A stretch of DNA of 64,000 nucleotides from an uncultured Erythrobacter sp. (lineage in GTDB: Bacteria; Pseudomonadota; Alphaproteobacteria; Sphingomonadales; Sphingomonadaceae). Each line of letters opens with the position of its first letter. Within the stretch, counting starts at the first letter, position 1. Below the pieces are notes generated by a model. That model ran no database searches. It saw only the letters and a list, made by a program, of their open reading frames with translations, and had not been told where the DNA came from. Below, piece by piece: positions 1 to 8,204 of the stretch. The translations under genes and the position numbers were made by a program. The stretch spans positions 2,923,501 to 2,987,500 of the forward strand of contig CANLAD010000001.1 of NCBI GenBank assembly GCA_947488755.1, read 5' to 3'.

Positions 1-620
1 ATGTCGAAGGAATGGGTGAGGCCCTGCGCCCGCTCCGGCTTGGCGCGCTTCAACGCCTCGCCGATATCGCGGCCATACACGAACTGCCCGCCAAGGATGC
101 GCATGGCCTGTAGGGTCGCCTTGCGAATCACCGGCTCGCCCAACCGCCCAACGGCTCGTTTCAGGGTCGTGCCCATCCCGCGCTGATGCGCTTCGGGCTG
201 CTCCAGCACTTCGCCCGTCAGCATCAGCGAGAACGTCGCGGCGTTGACGAAGGTGGAGGAGCTTTCGCCCAGATGCTCGCCCCAGTCGATTGCGCCGATC
301 TTGTCGCGGATCAGAGCATCGGCGGTCTCGCCATCGGGCACGCGCAGCAGCGCCTCGGCTAGACACATCAGCGCGATACCCTCTTCGGTGTCGAGCCCGT
401 ATTGCTGCAGGAAGGCATCGATCCCGCTCGCCTTGTGCCGCCGCGCCCGCTCGATCAGGTCGATCGCGAGCGGAGCGGCTTCGTCCGCGACCTGGCGGGC
501 GGGCTCGGCCTGTTCGATCCGTTCGGCGATGCAGTCTTCTTCGTCCTGGCGATAGGCGGTGCGCAGGTCGGTGCGGTCGATCATGCTGGTGGAGCCGGCG
601 GGAACGTCTGGCGTGGTCAC
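1..620 (-). CDS. putA: Bifunctional proline dehydrogenase/glutamate-semialdehyde dehydrogenase PutA, N-terminal part
   Basis: PutA oxidises proline to glutamate in two steps. About 206 N-terminal residues are visible and the gene runs off the left edge, so the catalytic parts of both domains lie mostly outside. Family-typical stretches are YGLDTEEGIALMCLAEAL and, later, LGEPVIRKATLQAMRILGG, as in the helical region before the proline dehydrogenase barrel. I chose the GTG at 620 because AAGGAG (631-636) lies ten bases upstream; the ATG at 584 (residue 13) is an alternative. It is divergent from the methyltransferase operon, and the 203-bp gap between them holds a TTGTCCGGACAA operator. Whether that site also controls putA is unknown: it is nearer the other gene (165 bp from this start, 29 bp from the other). 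Confidence 0.88.
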   Translation of the reverse strand, partial: MTTPDVPAGSTSMIDRTDLRTAYRQDEEDCIAERIEQAEPARQVADEAAPLAIDLIERARRHKASGIDAFLQQYGLDTEEGIALMCLAEALLRVPDGETADALIRDKIGAIDWGEHLGESSSTFVNAATFSLMLTGEVLEQPEAHQRGMGTTLKRAVGRLGEPVIRKATLQAMRILGGQFVYGRDIGEALKRAKPERAQGLTHSFD

Positions 621-823
621 GTGGACTGGTCTCCTTCACCGGCTGCTCGCCGGATTGGTGTGCGTGTATTCAAGTCTGGCCCCCTGGACCTGCCCTTTCA
701 AGGAAAGTCGCACAGCTTTGCCGGGTTCCGGTGGATCGTCCGGGGCCTCTCGCGCGTTGACAAACAGTGCCATTCTGACAAAGTTGTCCGGACAAATATC
801 CGCGCGCTCAATCGAGGTATATC
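621..823. promoter_or_regulatory. Divergent promoter region putA / methyltransferase operon
   Basis: This 203-bp gap separates two divergent genes. It holds the first operator of the island (784-795). A TTGACA hexamer at 757-762 could be a -35 box for the rightward operon, which would put the operator over the -10/start region, a position typical for repression. No convincing -10 box is visible. Confidence 0.5.
784..795. promoter_or_regulatory. Operator 1, TTGTCCGGACAA palindrome
   Basis: Perfect 12-bp palindrome in the context AGTTGTCCGGACAAAT, 29 bp before the methyltransferase ATG. Operator 2 has exactly the same 16-bp context. The GT-N4-AC core fits the general operator pattern of HutC-type GntR regulators; the likely partner is the regulator at 34513-35274 (inference). 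Confidence 0.75.
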
Positions 824-2050
824 ATGCCCAGCGATCTGCCCCCACCCTATACCGCCATGACCCGGCACGAAATGATGCCGCGCGCGACCCATGACGAAGC
901 GGCGCGGTTCAATTTTCTGACCCACTTCAATCGCTATCTGTCGGGCGCGATCGGGTCGGGGAACAAGCTGGCCTATGAAAAGCGCGTGCTACCCGCCTTT
1001 CGCGCCGAGCACGGGCGTGATCCCGAACACCGCTACGAAATCCGCGATGCGATGAACCAGGATAGCTGGCATCGCACGTGGTCTGCGCTCAAGCGCAATT
1101 CGATGGAGATGCGTCAGCATTTCGGACGGCAGGTGGTGCTGCGCCAGATCGATGAGCTCGACGCGATGGCGGCACAGTACAACGAGCATTCCGGGATGCT
1201 CGAGCTCGACCCCTCGGTCGAACAGCCGCCTTATCAGACCGCGGTGGACATTCACTGCCAGCCGGGCGGCTATCACACCGAGGAACGGCCCGGCGACGTG
1301 ACGGTTGGCGCGAATTACGATGTCGGCCTGTTCGCAACGACGGGCGGAGCGCTCGGCGGGCTGAACGATGGCGGCGGACAGGCGGTGGTCGAATGGGTGC
1401 GCAAGGAGCATCCCGATTTCGCGCCAAAGCGCATCCTCGATATCGGTTGCACGGTTGGTCATAACGCCGTGCCGATCGCGCAGGCATTTCCCGAGGCGAA
1501 GGTCATCGCAATCGACACCGCCGCGGCTTCGCTGCGCTATGGCGCGGCGCGTGCGGCGGCTATGGGAGTGAAGAACATCAGGTTCGTGCAGGCTTCGGGC
1601 GAAGACCTGTCGCGGTGGGAAAACGACAGCTTCGACTGGGTGCAGACCACCATGTTCCTGCACGAATTGTCGTCCAAGGCCATGCCCCGCCTTCTGGCCG
1701 AGGCGCACCGCGTTCTGAAGCCCGGCGGGCTGACCCTGCATGTCGAGCAGCCGCAATATTCCGACGATATGCCGCTGTTCGAACAGTTCATGCGGGACTG
1801 GGATGCGTTCAACAACAACGAGCCGTTCTGGTCGGCGATGCACGGGCAGGATCTGAAGCAGGTGATGGCTGATGCAGGGTTCGAACGCGACGACCAGTTC
1901 GTCGCCGGAGTGCGCGCAGTGGTCGATCCCGACATCTTCCCGCCCGCCGCCGAAGGCGAGGAGGAGGATTTCGGCCGCGCCGCGATCTGGAACGCCTATG
2001 GTGCGTGGAAGGGCGAGGCCGGCGCGTCGAAGAGGGCCGAAGCAGCGTGA
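824..2050 (+). CDS. Class I SAM-dependent methyltransferase
   Basis: Predicted cytosolic methyltransferase of 408 residues, acceptor unknown. The SAM-binding glycine motif (RILDIGCTVGHN) starts near residue 203, followed by an acidic residue ending strand 2 (VIAIDTAAAS) and the late motif RVLKPGGLTLHVEQP. The roughly 200-residue N-terminal part is unlike standard small methyltransferases and may shape the substrate pocket. The ATG at 824 has GAGG six bases upstream. It is the first gene of a four-gene operon (824-3492) under operator 1 and overlaps the next gene by four bases. The third residue of the glycine motif region (CTVG instead of CGTG) is unusual but keeps the glycine. The substrate cannot be read from sequence. 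Confidence 0.8.
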   Translation: MPSDLPPPYTAMTRHEMMPRATHDEAARFNFLTHFNRYLSGAIGSGNKLAYEKRVLPAFRAEHGRDPEHRYEIRDAMNQDSWHRTWSALKRNSMEMRQHFGRQVVLRQIDELDAMAAQYNEHSGMLELDPSVEQPPYQTAVDIHCQPGGYHTEERPGDVTVGANYDVGLFATTGGALGGLNDGGGQAVVEWVRKEHPDFAPKRILDIGCTVGHNAVPIAQAFPEAKVIAIDTAAASLRYGAARAAAMGVKNIRFVQASGEDLSRWENDSFDWVQTTMFLHELSSKAMPRLLAEAHRVLKPGGLTLHVEQPQYSDDMPLFEQFMRDWDAFNNNEPFWSAMHGQDLKQVMADAGFERDDQFVAGVRAVVDPDIFPPAAEGEEEDFGRAAIWNAYGAWKGEAGASKRAEAA

Positions 2051-2418
2051 GCCCCGAGAAGACAGACAGCCTCGACTGGGTCGCGCTGTCGGGCAAGCGC
2101 GCGAAGGGTCGCCGCCCCGAATATTTCGACGAGCCCGCGCTCGACCGGCTTTATTCTACAGTACTCGCACTCGCAGCCGAGGTCTCAACGCTGCGCGAGC
2201 GGCAGGACACGATCGAGCGATTGCTGGACGATAACGGCGTCGTAAGGCGTGAGGATATAGAGAGCTTCGTGCCTTCGCGCGAAGCGAGTGAGGAACGCGG
2301 GCTTGCAACGCAGGCCTATATCGCGCGGATCATGCGCGGCTTCCAGCAGGAGGTCGAGGCGATGGAGGCGAACGACCCGCCGATCATGGATGTGGTCGAG
2401 CGGTTGAAGCGCGAATAG
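2047..2418 (+). CDS. Small coiled-coil protein, function unknown
   Basis: A 123-residue protein I do not recognise. Residues about 38-65 (LYSTVLALAAEVSTLRERQ and onward) have heptad-like hydrophobic spacing, suggesting a short coiled coil and hence an oligomer or partner-binding role. No signal peptide or membrane segment is visible. The start is the GTG at 2047, which overlaps the stop of the methyltransferase (GTGA), so translation is probably coupled. It sits between the methyltransferase and a membrane protein in the operator-1 operon, so an accessory role for one of them is possible. Confidence 0.6.
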   Translation: MSPEKTDSLDWVALSGKRAKGRRPEYFDEPALDRLYSTVLALAAEVSTLRERQDTIERLLDDNGVVRREDIESFVPSREASEERGLATQAYIARIMRGFQQEVEAMEANDPPIMDVVERLKRE

Positions 2419-2470
2419 CGCGCGAACGGGAGTCTGGCGCCGGGGGGCGTCATTGCGGGGATCGGGACAA

Positions 2471-3163
2471 GTGGAATTTCTGGAAGTCAACGAGCTGGCG
2501 ATCCTGCGCTGGGTCCACATCCTCGCGATGGTCTATTGGCTGGGCGGCGAATGGGGCGTGTTCCAGACCAGCTATCATGTGACCAATCCTGCGCTGTCGC
2601 TGGATGAACGCAAGCGGCACATGGAAACCGCCTATCGCATCGACATTCTCGCGCGCACGGGGATCGTCCTGTTGCTGCCGCTCGGGCTGCATATGGGCAA
2701 GATCTACGGCTTCGTTCCGCTTCTCGATGGCGCGGGCGTGTGGTGGATGTGGCTGTTCTTTGCCGTTTGGCTGGCGATGACCTGGACCGCGTTTATCAAG
2801 CGCGAAACCGATATCGGGATTGCCGTGACGAAGGCGGAGGAGTGGCTGCGCTATCCGCTGATCGCCGCATTGCTCGTCACGTCGTTCATGGCGTTTGCGG
2901 GCGCGGGGCCGATCGAGACCGGACCGCGCAATCTGTGGTATCCCGCCAAGATGGCGCTCTACGCCTTCGCCCTGTGCATCGGCCTGTTCCTGCGCTTCGT
3001 CATGCGCGGCTGGACCACGCGTTTCCGCGTGCTTGCCGCAGGGCCGGACATATTTCAGGAGGCGGCCCTGGCCCGCGAAATCGGATTGGCGCGGGTCGCG
3101 GCCTATGTCTACTGGATCACCATCGCCTCGGTCTGCTTCCTGGGTGCGGTTAAGCCTTTCTGA
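2471..3163 (+). CDS. Multi-pass membrane protein, CopD/DUF2269-like
   Basis: About 230 residues with five or more hydrophobic helices. The first helix begins LRWVHILAMVYWLGGEWG, like the CopD/DUF2269 type of inner-membrane protein, where a helix-1 histidine next to WLGG is common. The protein ends FLGAVKPF. A paralogue at 25144-25824 shares the length, the AH/VH...WLG first helix and an FLGNVKPI ending, and also lies next to an operator, so two versions belong to the same regulon. The GTG at 2471 is preferred; a TTG at 2453 is possible, and neither has a strong ribosome site. The role may be redox or transport related, but this is not shown. Confidence 0.6.
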   Translation: MEFLEVNELAILRWVHILAMVYWLGGEWGVFQTSYHVTNPALSLDERKRHMETAYRIDILARTGIVLLLPLGLHMGKIYGFVPLLDGAGVWWMWLFFAVWLAMTWTAFIKRETDIGIAVTKAEEWLRYPLIAALLVTSFMAFAGAGPIETGPRNLWYPAKMALYAFALCIGLFLRFVMRGWTTRFRVLAAGPDIFQEAALAREIGLARVAAYVYWITIASVCFLGAVKPF

Positions 3164-3177
3164 CAGGAGCCACGCCA

Positions 3178-3492
3178 ATGCCAGCCTATATGATCGTCAC
3201 CGCCGCCATCCACGACCGGGAGGCTTTCGTCTCCGGATATGGCGCAGCGGCGGCCAAGCTGATCGAGCAGTTCGGCGGCGAATACCTGTTGCGCGGGCCG
3301 GGGGCGGAGTGTCTCGAGGGTGACTTCGCGGACGGAGCCTCGATGGTGATCTCCAAATGGCCCGACCGCGACGCGATCAAGACCTTCTGGAACAGCCCCG
3401 AATATGCCGAGGTCAGAAAGCTGCGCGAAGGCCTCGCCGATGTTCAGGTGCTGGTGGTGGATGGGCCGGACCTCATTCCAGGATCTGGTTGA
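3178..3492 (+). CDS. DUF1330 family protein
   Basis: A 104-residue protein of the DUF1330 family (dimeric alpha-beta barrel fold, related to Dabb/EthD-like folds). Typical features are the start MPAYMIVTAAIHD, the central GGEYLLRGP and the segment KTFWNSPEYAEVRKLREG. Members often sit in catabolic clusters, but the reaction is not established. AGGAG (3165-3169) lies eight bases before the ATG. It is the last gene of the operator-1 operon, and its end overlaps the convergent VOC lipoprotein by 20 bp. A second DUF1330 protein, with an apparent signal peptide, is at 14536-15036. Confidence 0.8.
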   Translation: MPAYMIVTAAIHDREAFVSGYGAAAAKLIEQFGGEYLLRGPGAECLEGDFADGASMVISKWPDRDAIKTFWNSPEYAEVRKLREGLADVQVLVVDGPDLIPGSG

Positions 3493-4075
3493 GTTCGATC
3501 AGAATCCCGTCGGGGTCGAAGAAATTGCACCCCATCACCCGGATTTCCGGTCCGCCATCGCGGCCGGGATAGACCTGCAGGCGCGGCTCTGCGGTGAAGG
3601 TCACGCCCGGCACCGCCTTTGCCGCCTCGCAGCGCCCTTCCACGTCATCGGTGTTGAGCACCATCACGACATCGCCCGGCCCCATGCGGGTGGGATAGTC
3701 GTCCGCCGGGATCGCCGGGTCGAGCCACTCCATCAGGCCCACCCAGCCGACCCACGGATCGTTTGAATTGAGGAGCACGAGCCGCGCCGTCGCCCCCGGC
3801 TCGCCCGCGGGCAGCGCGACGCCTGATGTGGTGACGGTGGTGTCGTAATTGACCTCCAGCCCGATCACGTCGCGATAGAGCGCCAGCGAGTTCTCGATAT
3901 CGCGCACGATGATGGTGGAGCGGCGCACATCGGTGGGGATGCGCTGCTCCGGCATGTCGACGCCAGCGGCGCGCGGCCCGTCCGTGGCCATCTCGGCCGG
4001 GTAATTGTGGTTGTTCGTTGTGACGGTGCATCCCGCCGCCAAAGCGGCCAGAATGGCTGGTGCAATCCTCTTCAT
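3473..4075 (-). CDS. VOC-superfamily (glyoxalase-like) lipoprotein
   Basis: A 200-residue protein with a lipoprotein signal peptide: MKRIAPAILAALAAGC places the lipobox cysteine at residue 16, so it is probably anchored to a membrane facing the periplasm. The mature part is a vicinal-oxygen-chelate domain: STIIVRDIENSLALYRDVIGL at its start and FFDPDGILIELNQ at its end. VOC proteins include extradiol dioxygenases, glyoxalases and binding proteins; which applies is not visible. It is the last gene of the leftward operon that begins at 10099, overlapping the CoA transferase by four bases. A lipid-anchored VOC enzyme in a CoA pathway is unusual. Confidence 0.75.
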   Translation of the reverse strand: MKRIAPAILAALAAGCTVTTNNHNYPAEMATDGPRAAGVDMPEQRIPTDVRRSTIIVRDIENSLALYRDVIGLEVNYDTTVTTSGVALPAGEPGATARLVLLNSNDPWVGWVGLMEWLDPAIPADDYPTRMGPGDVVMVLNTDDVEGRCEAAKAVPGVTFTAEPRLQVYPGRDGGPEIRVMGCNFFDPDGILIELNQILE

Positions 4076-5253
4076 GCGCTCTCCCCCACCGCGCCATGCT
4101 CAAGCAGCGCCTCGACCCTTGCCGCGTCATATCCAAGCGTTTCCAGCACACCGCGCGCATCGCGGCCGGGCTTGGGCAATTCCTGCGGCGCACCGATCCG
4201 CTTGCCGCCCATTTCGAGCGGAATCGTGGGGAGGCGGACCTCAGTCCCGGTATCGAGCGTCACATCCTCCAGCCCGCCTTCATTGAGATGCGGATCGTCG
4301 AACATGTCCTCTGGCTTACCGATCGGCGCGAAAGGCAGGCCTGTCCCGTCGAGCTTGCCGATCACTTCGTCTGCGCTCATCGTGGCGACCAGTTCGCGGA
4401 TGACGGGCATAATCCGATCGCGCGCATCGACGCGGGCGTTGTTTTCGCGCAGGCTCTCATCCGCCCACAGATCGTCGAGGCCGAAGAGCTTGCAGAACTT
4501 CTCCCACAAAGCATCGGTGACAACCCCGATGAAGACCGGATCGGTACGCGTCTCGAACACGTCGTAGATCGCCCAGGCGGACACCCGTGCGGGCATCGGT
4601 GCTGCGGGCGTGCCGGTAACAGCGTATTGCGCCATGTGCTGACCGACGAGATAGATCGTGGTCTCGAACAGGCTCGCGGTCACCTTCTGCCCGCGCCCGG
4701 TGCGATGTCGCTCTTCCAGCGCCGCGAGCACGCCGATCACGCCGAACATGCCGCCGGTCACGTCGATAACGCTGGCACCCGCGCGCAGCGGCTTGCCCGG
4801 TGGGCCGGTCATATAGGCAAGCCCGCCCATCATCTGCGCGACTTCATCCAGAGCGGTGCGCTGTTCGTAGGGGCCGGGAAGGAAGCCTTTTTCGGAGCAG
4901 TAGATCAGCCGCTCGTTGGTCGCGGAACAGCTTTCGTAATCGAGGCCAAGCCGGTCGAGCGCGCCTGGTCGGAAGTTCTCGACCAGCACGTCGCTGCGCG
5001 CGATCAGATCTTTCGCAACCGACAGCCCGTCTTCGGATTTGAGATCGAGGCAGATCGACTGCTTGCCGCGATTGTACATCGGAAAATAGCCCGCGCCCGA
5101 ACCTTTCAATCGCCGCGTGCGGTCGCCGCCGATCGGTTCGACCCGCACCACTTCGGCGCCCAGCCCGGCTAGGACGTGCCCGACGGTCGGACCCATCACC
5201 ATGTGGGTGAATTCGACGACGGTGATCCCGGCGAGCGGTGTAGGCGAACTCAT
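4072..5253 (-). CDS. CaiB/BaiF family (class III) CoA transferase
   Basis: A 393-residue class III CoA transferase, which moves CoA between carboxylic acids. Family signs are the N-terminal GITVVEFTHMVMGPTVGHVLAGLGAEVVRVE region, NRGKQSICLDLKSEDG, the NFRPGALDRLGLDYE segment, and an aspartate in ASVIDVTGGMFGV at the place of the catalytic aspartate. It lies between the HMG-CoA-lyase-like gene and the VOC lipoprotein, with four-base overlaps on both sides. In this operon it most likely activates a dicarboxylic or hydroxy acid made by the LeuCD-like enzyme for the lyase. It is one of three CaiB-type genes in the island, so several acids are probably activated. Confidence 0.88.
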   Translation of the reverse strand: MSSPTPLAGITVVEFTHMVMGPTVGHVLAGLGAEVVRVEPIGGDRTRRLKGSGAGYFPMYNRGKQSICLDLKSEDGLSVAKDLIARSDVLVENFRPGALDRLGLDYESCSATNERLIYCSEKGFLPGPYEQRTALDEVAQMMGGLAYMTGPPGKPLRAGASVIDVTGGMFGVIGVLAALEERHRTGRGQKVTASLFETTIYLVGQHMAQYAVTGTPAAPMPARVSAWAIYDVFETRTDPVFIGVVTDALWEKFCKLFGLDDLWADESLRENNARVDARDRIMPVIRELVATMSADEVIGKLDGTGLPFAPIGKPEDMFDDPHLNEGGLEDVTLDTGTEVRLPTIPLEMGGKRIGAPQELPKPGRDARGVLETLGYDAARVEALLEHGAVGESA

Positions 5254-6194
5254 GCGGCGGTTCTCTGTTCATAGTCGAGCTTCGTCCTGTGCTCGTAATC
5301 GAGCATCGGCCCCGCTTCCGGCGTGAAGCCGTAGAGCGGCTCGCCCGGCAGCGCTTCCTCGATGATGGTGCGCACCTTCAGCAAGGCCTCAAGGTCGATC
5401 CCGGTATTCAACCCCATGGAATTGAGCATGAGCACGAGGTCTTCGGTAACGAGATTGCCGCTCGCTCCGGGCGCGAACGGACAGCCGCCAAGTCCCCCCA
5501 GCGAAGCGTCGAACGTCGTGATACCTTCCTCCAGCCCCGCGACCACGTTAGCGAGGCCGAGCCCGCGCGTGTTGTGGAGGTGCAGCGTGGTCAGCCTGTC
5601 CGCGCCCACCGCCGATTTCACCTTGCGGGTCAGGCGGCGAACCTGCGCGGGGTCTGCGTAGCCGGTCGTGTCGGAGAGGCTGAATTCCTGCGCACCGACC
5701 TCCGCCGCCTGTTCGGCGAGGCGCACCACCTGATCCTCGCTGACAGCCCCTTCCATCGTGCAGCCGAACGCGGTGGAGAGGCTGACGGCGAAGTGGATGC
5801 CGTGTTCGCGTGCGATCCGGGCGACCTTGCCGATCTCTTCGATCATGGCGGGGTGGTCCTTGCGCACGTTCTTGAGGCTGTGCGTCTCACTCATCGAGAA
5901 CGGGATGCTCATGCCATCGACGCCTGCGTCGGCCGCGAACTCAGCGCCCTTGGCGTTCGGCACCAACGTGACGACGGTCAGCCCCTCAATGCCTTTGGCA
6001 AACGCCACCAGCTCTGCGGTGTCGGCCATCTGCGGGAGCAGCTTTGCAGGCACGAAACTGCCGACCTCGATCTCGCGCACGCCCGCTGATGCTTCCGCCG
6101 CGATCCAGCGCTGCTTGGCTTCGAGCGGCATTACCCGCTCGATCGATTGCAGCCCGTCCCGCAGGCCGACTTCGGAAACGAGGATCTCAGTCAT
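5250..6194 (-). CDS. Hydroxymethylglutaryl-CoA lyase family protein
   Basis: A 314-residue TIM-barrel lyase. Catalytic features of HMG-CoA lyase are present: GLRDGLQ near the N terminus, the metal-binding LHLHNTRG, and the loop GGLGGCPFAPGASGN with the catalytic cysteine. Such enzymes split 3-hydroxy-3-methylglutaryl-CoA or similar 3-hydroxy acyl-CoAs into acetyl-CoA (or propionyl-CoA) and a keto acid. The start is the ATG at 6194, which overlaps the LeuD-like stop (ATGA). Lying between a LeuCD-like hydratase and a CoA transferase, it probably acts on a branched hydroxy-dicarboxyl-CoA rather than on leucine-derived HMG-CoA; no other leucine pathway genes are here. Confidence 0.85.
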   Translation of the reverse strand: MTEILVSEVGLRDGLQSIERVMPLEAKQRWIAAEASAGVREIEVGSFVPAKLLPQMADTAELVAFAKGIEGLTVVTLVPNAKGAEFAADAGVDGMSIPFSMSETHSLKNVRKDHPAMIEEIGKVARIAREHGIHFAVSLSTAFGCTMEGAVSEDQVVRLAEQAAEVGAQEFSLSDTTGYADPAQVRRLTRKVKSAVGADRLTTLHLHNTRGLGLANVVAGLEEGITTFDASLGGLGGCPFAPGASGNLVTEDLVLMLNSMGLNTGIDLEALLKVRTIIEEALPGEPLYGFTPEAGPMLDYEHRTKLDYEQRTAA

Positions 6195-6811
6195 GCTTGG
6201 CTCTCCAGATACACCCACGGGCGCGCGGCCCGGTCCGTTGCGGTCCAGCAGTCTATCTCATCGCGCATGGTCAGCGTGAGGTCGATCGGATCGAGACCCT
6301 CCGCAAGCATCCGCTTCGCTTCGGAATCGATTGCGAAGTCGTGGGTTTCGCCCGCAGCGGATACCGTCTGCGCGGCGAGGTCAATGGTGACCGCTTCGCC
6401 GCCAAGCCGCTCGACCACCGATGCGGGCAGCGCGATCGGGAGCAGAAAATTGCGGAGGCAATTGCCGCGAAAGATCGGTGCGAAGCTCTCCGCGATGATC
6501 GCGCTGATGCCCCATTCGGCCAGCGCCCACACGGCGTGCTCGCGGCTCGATCCGCAGCCGAAATTCGCGCCTGCTACGAGGATTGGGGCGTTGCAATATT
6601 CCGGCTGGTTGAGGACAAAATCCGGGTCCGGCGTGCGCGCTTCGACATCGGTGTAGCGCCACGGGGCAAACAAACCGTCGGCCAGCCCCTCGCGCCCTGT
6701 CGAGCGCATTTCGCGGCTGGGAATGATCGCATCGGTATCGACGTTGTCGCGCAGACCGCGGGGATCGAGCGGGGCAGCGATGCCGGTCAGGGGTTGGGGA
6801 AAAGCGCTCAT
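6191..6811 (-). CDS. LeuD-like small subunit of an aconitase-family hydratase
   Basis: A 206-residue swivel-domain subunit. The signature GANFGCGSSREHAVWAL and the early DNVDTDAIIPSREM are typical of LeuD. It pairs with the LeuC-like gene upstream (ATGA overlap) to form an Fe-S hydro-lyase. True LeuCD isomerises isopropylmalate, but this family also includes dimethylmaleate hydratase, citraconate/maleate hydratases and 2-methyl-cis-aconitate hydratase. The operon has no leuA or leuB; it has an amidase-like, a lyase-like and a CoA-transferase gene, so I infer a catabolic hydratase for a maleate-like diacid. The exact substrate is unknown. Confidence 0.82.
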   Translation of the reverse strand: MSAFPQPLTGIAAPLDPRGLRDNVDTDAIIPSREMRSTGREGLADGLFAPWRYTDVEARTPDPDFVLNQPEYCNAPILVAGANFGCGSSREHAVWALAEWGISAIIAESFAPIFRGNCLRNFLLPIALPASVVERLGGEAVTIDLAAQTVSAAGETHDFAIDSEAKRMLAEGLDPIDLTLTMRDEIDCWTATDRAARPWVYLESQA

Positions 6812-8193
6812 GCCGCTTCTCGCGCATCAGGCCGAGCATAGTCCCGTGGATCGGCAATCGCGCCTGTAATCGCGCTGGCGGCGACGGTTTCGGGTGAGGC
6901 GATATGGGTGCGGATGCCGGGGCCCTGACGCCCTTCGAAATTGCGGTTGGTGCTGGAGATGACGCGTGAGCCGGGCGGGAAACCTTCCCCGCCCGCATAG
7001 AAGCACAGCGAGCACCCGCTCATTCGCCATTCGAAGCCCGCGGCTTCGAATATCCGGTCCAAACCTTCGGCCTCTGCCGCTCGCTTGACCGAAAGCGATC
7101 CGGGTACGGCCAGCGCGGTGCGGATCGAGGGTGCGATGCGTCGACCTTCGAGGATGCGCGCCGCGCGGCGCAGATCGGAGAGACGCGCATTGGTGCACGA
7201 GCCGATGAACGCGGCATCGAGCGGCGTGCCCGCGATCGGCGCTCCCGGCGCAAGGCCGATATAGTCATGCGCCTTGGCGGGGCCTTGTGGGATCGTGTCC
7301 GACACGGCGACGGTGTGTTCGGGACTGGTCCCCCAGCTCACCATCGGCGCGATGGCCGATGCGTCGATGACGATCTCGCGGTCGAAGATGGCTTCGGGGT
7401 CGCTTTTGAGTGTCTCCCAATAAGGGTCGTCGAAAGTTTGCGGCGCGTGGGGCCGCCCCGCCAGGTAGTCGAAAGCCTTTGCGTCGGGCGCAATCAGGCC
7501 GGTCACAGCGCTGAATTCGGTCGCCATATTGCACACCGTCATCCGCCCTTCCATGTCGAGCGCGGCGATGGCGCTCCCGGTGAACTCGACCACATGACCT
7601 GCCCCGCCGCCCGCACCGTGCTCTGCAATCAGGGCGAGGATCATGTCTTTTGGCGTCACGCCCGGTGCCAGCATGCCATCGAAACGCACACGCATTGAAC
7701 GCGGTTTCTCCAGCCGCAGCGTGCCGGTCACCATCGCATGTTCAGCCTCGGATGAGCCGATCCCCCAGGCGAGCGCACCGAACGCGCCTTGCGTGCAGGT
7801 GTGGCTGTCGGGCGCGACCAGTGTGAGGCCGGGCAGGACGATGCCTTGCTCCGGGCTGATGACGTGGACAATACCCTGCTCGCGATCGTTGACATCGAAC
7901 AGGGTGATCCCAGCAGCCTTGCACGCGGCGCGAGTCTCGCTGATGAAGGCCTCGCCGCCCGGCATGAGCGTCCCGTCCCCGCGCCCGATCCGCGTATCGA
8001 CGATGTGGTCCATCACCGCGAAGACGCGCGCCGGATCGCGGACGGTGCGGCCCATCTCGGCCATCCGCCCCAACGCCGCCGCGCCGGTGCGTTCATGCAG
8101 GAACACGCGATCGATCGCGATCAGCGAGGCACCACCCTGCGTTTTCGCAACCTCGTGCGCGCCCCAGATCTTGTCGAACAGCGTTAGTCCCAT
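6808..8193 (-). CDS. LeuC-like large subunit of an aconitase-family hydratase
   Basis: A 461-residue catalytic subunit carrying the [4Fe-4S] cluster. The three ligands are visible: Cys333 in GSCTNARLSDLR, and Cys394 and Cys397 in SGCSLC. APDSHTCTQGAFGALAWGIG is also typical of LeuC. With the LeuD-like subunit it should reversibly hydrate a double bond of a diacid. The family motif GCSMC is here GCSLC, a mild change. The gene follows the small barrel protein (8205-8711) after 11 bp. The substrate is probably not isopropylmalate, given the catabolic neighbours; the closest functional precedent I know is dimethylmaleate hydratase (DmdAB) of anaerobic nicotinate breakdown. Confidence 0.84.
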   Translation of the reverse strand: MGLTLFDKIWGAHEVAKTQGGASLIAIDRVFLHERTGAAALGRMAEMGRTVRDPARVFAVMDHIVDTRIGRGDGTLMPGGEAFISETRAACKAAGITLFDVNDREQGIVHVISPEQGIVLPGLTLVAPDSHTCTQGAFGALAWGIGSSEAEHAMVTGTLRLEKPRSMRVRFDGMLAPGVTPKDMILALIAEHGAGGGAGHVVEFTGSAIAALDMEGRMTVCNMATEFSAVTGLIAPDAKAFDYLAGRPHAPQTFDDPYWETLKSDPEAIFDREIVIDASAIAPMVSWGTSPEHTVAVSDTIPQGPAKAHDYIGLAPGAPIAGTPLDAAFIGSCTNARLSDLRRAARILEGRRIAPSIRTALAVPGSLSVKRAAEAEGLDRIFEAAGFEWRMSGCSLCFYAGGEGFPPGSRVISSTNRNFEGRQGPGIRTHIASPETVAASAITGAIADPRDYARPDAREAA

Positions 8194-8204
8194 CGGCGTA
8201 TCCG

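Noticed and set aside
3473..3492. Frameshift or gene fusion at the DUF1330/VOC junction
   Set aside because: The genes are convergent and simply overlap by 20 bp; both have normal ends.
6191..8193. Leucine biosynthesis leuCD
   Set aside because: The motifs fit the family, but the operon holds no leucine genes and is controlled with catabolic genes, so I kept a neutral LeuCD-like name.
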